Source: Sphingomonas sp. CCH9-E2 (GTDB taxonomy: Bacteria; Pseudomonadota; Alphaproteobacteria; Sphingomonadales; Sphingomonadaceae). Taken from it: a DNA stretch of 9,508 nucleotides. Location: contig NZ_LSJM01000178.1 of the NCBI RefSeq assembly GCF_001557215.1, forward strand, positions 1-9,508. The letters are read 5' to 3'. Under the pieces are notes generated by a model. It saw only the letters and a list, made by a program, of their open reading frames with translations, was not told where the DNA came from and searched no databases. Every line of letters starts with the position of its first letter. Position 1 is the stretch's first letter. Shown here one piece after another: positions 6,096 to 9,508 of this stretch. A program made the translations under genes and the position numbers.

Positions 6096-7846
6096 TTCTT
6101 CCCCTTAGCCGGCTTGGCGTCGATCACCGCGCCGGTCGCGGGCACCGGTTCCTTGAGCGCCGGATGGCGGCTGTACAGGAACTTCTGCTGCGCGATGGTG
6201 AGCAGGTTCGAGGTGATCCAGTAAAGCTGGAGACCCGCTGCGAACGGTGCCATCACGAACATCAGAATCCACGGCATGATCGCGAACATCTGCTTCTGCA
6301 CTTCGTCGGTCGGTGCCGGGTTCAGCTTGAACTGCGCCCACATCGACACGCCGAGCAGGATCGGGAACACGCCCAGCGCCATGAACATCGGCAGCTGGAT
6401 GCCGGTCAGGTAATGGACGAGGTTGACCAGGTTAGCCGGGTCGGGCGCGGACAGATCCTTGACCCACAGCACCAGCGGCTGGTGGCGCATTTCGATCGAC
6501 AGCATCAGCACCTTGTACAGCGCGTAGAGGATCGGAATCTGCAGCAGGGTCGGGAGGCAGCCCGCGAGCGGGTTCACCTTCTCGTCCTTGTACAGCTTCA
6601 TGATCTCCTGCTGCTGGCGCGGCTTGTCGTCCTTGTAGCGCTCCTGCAGCGCCTTCATCTTGGGCTGGAGAGCGCGCATCGCGGCCATCGACGCGAACTG
6701 CTTCTGCGCGATCGGGAACAGCAGCAGGCGGACGGTGACGGTCAGCAGGATGATCGCCAGACCGAAATTGCCGACCATGCGGAACAGCCAGTGGAGGTAA
6801 TGGAAGATCGGCTTTTCGAAGACTTCGAACCAGCCCCAGTCGATCGCCTTGCCGAACTGGTGGATGCCGCCTTCCTCTTCGTAGCTGTCGAGCAGGTTGA
6901 TGTCCTTCGCACCCGCAAAGAAGCGCGTCGTCTGGGTCAGCACCTGGCCCGGCGCGATCTGGCGGGCGGTGGTCGGTTCGAACTGCGCCTGGGTTGCGGT
7001 GCCGGCGCCGGGGCGGAAGCTGAGGCTGACCGGCATGCCCTGATCGGGCACAAGTGCCGTCAGCCAGTAGATGTCGGTATAGCCGATCCAGCCGCCCTTG
7101 GCGTCGAAGCGCTTGGTGCCTTCGTCCTTCACCGTATCGTAATTGACGCCATAGTCGACCGCGCCGCCATAGGAGGCGACCGGGCCAGCGTGAATCGTCC
7201 AGGTGTCGACGTCCTTGCCCGCGCCATAGCGATAGAGATAGCCATAGCCCGCCGCAGCAACCGCCTTTTGCCCCAGGTTAGCGACCTTCTGGCGGACGGT
7301 GAACATGTATCCGTTATCGACCGACAGCTCGATCGCGAAGCGCTGCGAGCCGTTGGTGGCGGTGAGCGTGACCGGGGTGGTCGGGGTCAGCTTCGATCCG
7401 CTGGCCTGCCACACCGTGTCGGGGCCGGGGGCGTTGAGGCCCTGACCCGACCAGCCGAAACCGGCGAAATAGGCGTCGCGCGTACCGCTGGGCGACAGCA
7501 GGCGGATCGGGGCGCTGCCCTTGGCAATCGTTTCCTTGTGCTTGACCAGCACCAGATCATCGATGCGCGCGCCCTTGAGGTTCAGACTGCCGCGCACCGT
7601 CGGGGTTTCGATCGCGATGCGCGGGGTTTCGCGCAGCACGCTGTCGCGGTCGCGGATCGCCTGCGGCGTGTCGGCGGTGGGGTCTGCGCCGGGGTTCGGC
7701 ACTACCTTGGGCGTGCCGTCGGCCGCCTTGGTTACCGTCGTCGCGGGCGGAGTGGGGAACAGCCAGTTGGTTACCGCCGGCCATGCGAACAGCAGCAGCC
7801 CCGCGATTACCGCGAACAGCAGAAAATTCTTCTGGTCTTCTTTCAC
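6092..7846 (-). CDS. yidC: Membrane protein insertase YidC
   Basis: This 584-residue Oxa1/YidC/Alb3 protein inserts and folds inner-membrane proteins, alone or with SecYEG. TM1 lies at about residues 8-26 ([15 protein letters not shown]), followed by a large periplasmic P1 domain of beta-sandwich type (about 60-340), as in Gram-negative YidC. The conserved insertase core follows, with [13 protein letters not shown], where R373 matches the groove arginine (R366 in E. coli), a charged cytoplasmic hairpin ([18 protein letters not shown]), [23 protein letters not shown], and the last helix pair [22 protein letters not shown]. The tail is basic (KPAKGKK), as in many YidC proteins. The start is GTG at 7846 with GGGGA 5 nt upstream; no in-frame ATG exists nearby. 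It follows yidD by 20 nt and overlaps engB by 4 nt. Confidence 0.98.
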   Translation of the reverse strand: MKEDQKNFLLFAVIAGLLLFAWPAVTNWLFPTPPATTVTKAADGTPKVVPNPGADPTADTPQAIRDRDSVLRETPRIAIETPTVRGSLNLKGARIDDLVLVKHKETIAKGSAPIRLLSPSGTRDAYFAGFGWSGQGLNAPGPDTVWQASGSKLTPTTPVTLTATNGSQRFAIELSVDNGYMFTVRQKVANLGQKAVAAAGYGYLYRYGAGKDVDTWTIHAGPVASYGGAVDYGVNYDTVKDEGTKRFDAKGGWIGYTDIYWLTALVPDQGMPVSLSFRPGAGTATQAQFEPTTARQIAPGQVLTQTTRFFAGAKDINLLDSYEEEGGIHQFGKAIDWGWFEVFEKPIFHYLHWLFRMVGNFGLAIILLTVTVRLLLFPIAQKQFASMAAMRALQPKMKALQERYKDDKPRQQQEIMKLYKDEKVNPLAGCLPTLLQIPILYALYKVLMLSIEMRHQPLVLWVKDLSAPDPANLVNLVHYLTGIQLPMFMALGVFPILLGVSMWAQFKLNPAPTDEVQKQMFAIMPWILMFVMAPFAAGLQLYWITSNLLTIAQQKFLYSRHPALKEPVPATGAVIDAKPAKGKK

Positions 7847-7866
7847 GTCATTCCCCGGTCAGGACA

Positions 7867-8079
7867 TCAGGGCACGGGATCATAGCCGTGCCCACCCCAT
7901 GGATGGCAGCGAAGGATGCGCCGCAGCGCGAGCCATCCGCCCTTGAGCGCCCCATAGCGGGAGAGCGCCTGTATTGCATAGGCCGAACAGCTTGGCGCGA
8001 AACGACAGCTGGGCGGCAGGATGCGCGACGGGCCGATCTGCCACCCGCGCGCGATCAGAATCAGGATGCGGGCGATCAC
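7867..8079 (-). CDS. yidD: Membrane protein insertion efficiency factor YidD
   Basis: This 70-residue protein of the YidD family helps YidC-dependent membrane protein insertion and is held at the inner face of the inner membrane by an amphipathic N-terminal helix (here [14 protein letters not shown]). The family signature is complete: [15 protein letters not shown] (C25, C31), then [27 protein letters not shown] (C58 and the terminal GxDPVP). The start is GTG at 8079; its GTGA overlaps the rnpA TGA stop (8076-8078), so translation is probably coupled to rnpA. AAAGG lies 7 nt upstream inside rnpA. The order rnpA-yidD-yidC is the usual one and supports a shared role in delivering membrane proteins. 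Confidence 0.96.
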   Translation of the reverse strand: MIARILILIARGWQIGPSRILPPSCRFAPSCSAYAIQALSRYGALKGGWLALRRILRCHPWGGHGYDPVP

Positions 8080-8420
8080 CTTTTCACCTTTGCCAGCGCC
8101 TTGGCCAGTTCGGTCTTGAGCGCTCCATAGTCCCGCTCGATCCCGCTGGCGCGGCCGATCAGGACATGGTCGGCACCCGCGATGCCATCGACCGGCAGCA
8201 CCTCCCGCACCAGCGCGCGGAAACGGCGCTTCATGCGGTTGCGCGTGACGGCGTTGCCGACCTTCTTCGACACGGTGATGCCAACTCGCATCGTCGCATC
8301 ATCATCGCCGCGCGGGCGGACGATCAGGACGAAGCCGGGCATCGGCGCGCGCTTGCCGGCATTGGCAGCGAGATAGTCGCGGCGCTGCGTCATCCGCGCC
8401 AGCGGCTGGGCCGAACGCAA
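8076..8420 (-). CDS. rnpA: Ribonuclease P protein component
   Basis: RnpA is the basic protein cofactor of the RNase P ribozyme, which removes 5' leaders from pre-tRNAs. The RNR signature is clear: [26 protein letters not shown] with G55-N-A-V-T-R-N-R at about 55-62, followed by the family's typical lysine/arginine-rich helix and a short C-terminal helix. I place the start at a TTG at 8420 (114 residues), giving [22 protein letters not shown]. The ATG at 8393 (105 residues, MTQRRDYL) has no Shine-Dalgarno and would remove residues preceding the first conserved helix (compare RLKKNEDF in B. subtilis RnpA). GAGGA lies 10 nt before the TTG but inside a hairpin stem. The next gene, yidD, overlaps by 4 nt. 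The function is certain; the start is not. Confidence 0.93.
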   Translation of the reverse strand: MRSAQPLARMTQRRDYLAANAGKRAPMPGFVLIVRPRGDDDATMRVGITVSKKVGNAVTRNRMKRRFRALVREVLPVDGIAGADHVLIGRASGIERDYGALKTELAKALAKVKR

Positions 8421-8421
8421 A

Positions 8422-8453
8422 CAGCCCGCTTCCTCGCCTGAGGAAACGGGCTG
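8422..8453 (-). terminator. Terminator-like or attenuator hairpin between rpmH and rnpA
   Basis: On the minus strand CAGCCCGTTTCCTC (8453-8440) pairs with GAGGAAGCGGGCTG (8435-8422) across a 4-nt loop. This makes a 14-bp stem with one G-U pair, followed at once by TTT. The T-run is short, so termination would be partial at best. The 3' arm contains the GAGGA that would serve as Shine-Dalgarno for a TTG start of rnpA at 8420. It may lower rnpA expression relative to rpmH. Confidence 0.7.
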
Positions 8454-8457
8454 GTTC

Positions 8458-8478
8458 GACACCAGCGATGCTGGCGTC
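8458..8478 (-). promoter_or_regulatory. Hairpin directly after the rpmH stop codon
   Basis: On the minus strand GACGCCAGC (8478-8470) pairs with GCTGGTGTC (8466-8458) around a 3-nt loop: a 9-bp stem with one G-U pair, starting 4 nt after the rpmH TAA. Its 3' arm GCTGGT (8466-8461) can alternatively pair with ACCAGC (8455-8450) at the base of the next hairpin, so the two structures compete. Confidence 0.6.
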
Positions 8479-8482
8479 AGGC

Positions 8483-8617
8483 TTACGCGCTCAGCTTGTT
8501 GCGGCCGCGGGCGCGGCGGGCGCGAATCACATTGCGACCGCCGGGGGTCGCCATGCGCGCGCGGAAGCCGTGCCGGCGCGCTCGCACCAGGTTGCTCGGC
8601 TGAAAGGTCCGCTTCAT
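8483..8617 (-). CDS. rpmH: 50S ribosomal protein L34
   Basis: This complete 44-residue L34 begins [19 protein letters not shown] and ends in RGRNKLSA. The sequence carries the invariant family features: MKRTFQPS, the [17 protein letters not shown] core, and the basic RARRARGR tail that threads into 23S rRNA of the large subunit. The length is canonical. The ATG at 8617 is preceded by AGGGA 7 nt upstream. It is the first gene of the rpmH-rnpA-yidD-yidC-engB run and is separated from rnpA by a 62-nt gap that contains two hairpins. Unlike the four genes after it, it starts with ATG. Confidence 0.98.
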   Translation of the reverse strand: MKRTFQPSNLVRARRHGFRARMATPGGRNVIRARRARGRNKLSA

Positions 8618-8644
8618 CGCTCATTCCCTGAATTCTAGAAACTG

Positions 8645-8667
8645 AAAAGGCCGCCGCGGGGGCGACC
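8645..8667 (-). terminator. Terminator-like hairpin just upstream of rpmH
   Basis: On the minus strand GGTCGCC (8667-8661) pairs with GGCGGCC (8655-8649) around a 5-nt loop, a 7-bp stem with one G-U pair, followed by TTTT (8648-8645). It lies 38 bp after the stop of the small membrane-protein gene and 27 bp before the rpmH ATG. It could end the upstream transcript, or sit in the rpmH leader if the rpmH promoter is further upstream. Confidence 0.6.
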
Positions 8668-8704
8668 GTGTGAACGGGGCCGTTAGCCAAAGCGGGCAGC
8701 GAAG

Positions 8705-8989
8705 TCAATTCGCAGCGAGCCTTTTTGCCACCGCGCGACGGCGTTTGGCGCTTCCGCGCACCAGAATCCGGTCGATGAACGCACCGACCCGCGGCCAGCG
8801 CGCTTTCAATCGCACGAATCGGTGCCGCGCCCAGCGCGAATTGCGCAGGACCAGGATCAGTCCGAACGCCGCGATGACCGTGCCGCCCGGGCCGGGCAGC
8901 GGCGATGCGAGCGGCGCGACGATCAGGAACAGCAGCCAGCCGGTCGTCAGCAGGGCGATTCGCACAAAGGGATGCGGATTGCGGCGCAT
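8705..8989 (-). CDS. PGPGW-type small transmembrane protein
   Basis: This 94-residue predicted inner-membrane protein has two hydrophobic segments (about 9-29, IALLTTGWLLFLIVAPLAS, and 37-49, TVIAAFGLILVLR) joined by a P-G-P-G-G turn at 32-36. This resembles the Pfam family of putative transmembrane proteins named for its PGPGW motif, with W replaced by G here. The motif is followed by the usual RNSRWARHRFVRLKARWPR segment and a strongly basic tail that would lie in the cytoplasm. Function is unknown. I chose the ATG at 8989 because the protein then begins just before the first membrane segment and GGGAG is upstream, though very close (2 nt). An in-frame extension to 9055 adds residues that do not look like this family. 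It is transcribed divergently from comM and toward rpmH. Confidence 0.82.
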   Translation of the reverse strand: MRRNPHPFVRIALLTTGWLLFLIVAPLASPLPGPGGTVIAAFGLILVLRNSRWARHRFVRLKARWPRVGAFIDRILVRGSAKRRRAVAKRLAAN

Positions 8990-9011
8990 CGCTCCCAAGT
9001 GGGGGCGTGTG

Positions 9012-9023
9012 TTGCAGATGCAA
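9012..9023. promoter_or_regulatory. Palindrome in the comM / membrane-protein intergenic region
   Basis: TTGCA (9012-9016) and TGCAA (9019-9023) form a perfect palindrome around GA. Flanking bases extend it imperfectly (CG at 9006-9007 against CG at 9028-9029). It lies between two divergent genes where operator sites would be expected. No promoter with good consensus could be assigned in this 106-bp gap. Confidence 0.3.
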
Positions 9024-9095
9024 GACGCGGGGAAGATGAACCGTTTCCCTCGCACGAAAAGCGGTTAAAAGTGTGCGAACAAAAGGGGGGCGTTG

Positions 9096-9508
9096 ATGGT
9101 CGCGAGTGTCTCGACGGTCGCATATCTCGGGCTGGAGGCGCGCAGCGTCGAGGTGCAGTGCAACCTGGTCCCCGGCCTGCCCAAATTCATGATCGTCGGC
9201 CTGCCCGACAAGGCGGTGGCGGAAAGCCGCGAGCGGGTGCGCGCGGCGATGGCGGCGATCGGCCTTGCCATGCCGCCCAAGCATATCGTGCTCAATCTGT
9301 CGCCCGCCGACCTGCCCAAGGAAGGGTCGCATTTCGACCTGCCGATCGCGCTGGCGCTGCTGGCGGCGATGGGCGTGACCGATGCCGAGGCGCTGGCGGA
9401 TTATGTCGTGGTCGGCGAGCTGGCGCTCGACGGACGGATCGCGCCGTCGCCGGGCGTCCTGCTCGCGGCGCTGCATGCGGCGGGGGAGGGGAAGGGGCTG
9501 ATCTGTCC
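9096..9508 (+). CDS. comM: ComM/YifB-type Mg-chelatase-like AAA+ ATPase, 5' part
   Basis: Only the first 137 codons of this gene are in the window; it runs off the right edge. The visible part is the N-terminal ChlI-like domain of the YifB/ComM family: VASVSTVAYLGLEARSVEVQCNL, then GLPKFMIVGLPDKAVAESRERVRAAM, then KHIVLNLSPADLPKEGSHFDLPIALALLAAM and VVGELALDGRIAPSPG. The AAA+ Walker motifs expected after about residue 200 lie outside. ComM acts as a hexameric helicase aiding branch migration during natural transformation in Vibrio and Acinetobacter; many non-competent bacteria carry it too, so competence cannot be concluded. The ATG at 9096 has GGGGGG upstream (9085-9090, 5-nt spacer); an in-frame TTG directly precedes it. 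Family length is about 500 residues. Confidence 0.93.
   Translation, partial: MVASVSTVAYLGLEARSVEVQCNLVPGLPKFMIVGLPDKAVAESRERVRAAMAAIGLAMPPKHIVLNLSPADLPKEGSHFDLPIALALLAAMGVTDAEALADYVVVGELALDGRIAPSPGVLLAALHAAGEGKGLIC

Noticed and set aside
7843..7851. A two-codon reading frame ATG-ACG-TGA overlapping the yidC GTG start
   Set aside because: GGGGA directly abuts its ATG, too close to act as its ribosome site, but is well spaced for the GTG. It is probably coincidental.
6164..7885. A 573-codon open frame on the plus strand opposite yidC
   Set aside because: yidC is certain on the other strand. The opposite frame is rich in Arg, Gln, His, Asp and Glu without hydrophobic-core patterning, as expected for the complement of a GC3-biased gene.
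8632..8637. TAGAAT on the minus strand as a -10 element for rpmH
   Set aside because: It matches 5/6 of the consensus, but transcription would then start inside or after the rpmH Shine-Dalgarno, and no -35 hexamer is found 16-18 bp upstream.
8394..9476. A long open minus-strand frame extending upstream of rnpA
   Set aside because: It runs through rpmH and the PGPGW-type gene in a different frame and ends opposite comM. It is the unused upstream part of the rnpA frame.

Overview
The window looks like a chromosomal segment of a high-GC alphaproteobacterium, most probably a sphingomonad (Sphingomonas or a close relative). This rests on the strong G/C bias at third codon positions, the wording of the proteins (DapE, YidC, YihA/EngB, a signal-peptide S9 peptidase, a PGPGW-type membrane protein), and the gene order rpmH-rnpA-yidD-yidC-engB. 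The placement is from memory of these families, not from a search. Most of the window is ordinary housekeeping and accessory chromosome. I see no prophage, insertion sequence, CRISPR array, tRNA or rRNA, and no clear undescribed system. The most interesting structure is in the intergenic RNA-level signals.

Left part (1-2735): dapE (minus) ends just before an 8-bp palindrome at the window edge. It diverges, with only 13-25 bp between start codons, from a small cupin gene (plus). The cupin converges on a glutathione S-transferase gene (minus) and their stop codons overlap by 4 bp. The GST gene diverges from a DCC-family (DUF393) thiol protein (plus).

Middle part (2736-5453): a secreted S9-family prolyl-oligopeptidase-like serine peptidase (plus) follows the DCC gene. 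It converges on a small lipoprotein gene (minus), and the gap between them is almost entirely palindromic: a 12-bp-stem bidirectional terminator, a 12-nt palindrome and a 41-nt near-palindrome. The lipoprotein gene and its leader are clearly lower in GC than their neighbours.

Right part (5454-9508): on the minus strand, reading from high to low coordinates, are a small PGPGW-type membrane protein, rpmH (L34), rnpA (RNase P protein), yidD, yidC (membrane insertase) and engB (ribosome-assembly GTPase). This is the conserved operon linking ribosomal protein, tRNA maturation, membrane insertion and ribosome biogenesis. The four genes after rpmH appear to use non-ATG starts (TTG for rnpA by my reading; GTG for yidD, yidC and engB), with GTGA stop/start overlaps at two junctions. 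Tandem hairpins with a mutually exclusive alternative pairing sit between rpmH and rnpA. The 5' part of a ComM/YifB-type AAA+ gene begins divergently at 9096 and runs off the window.

No stretch over 300 bases lacks a gene.
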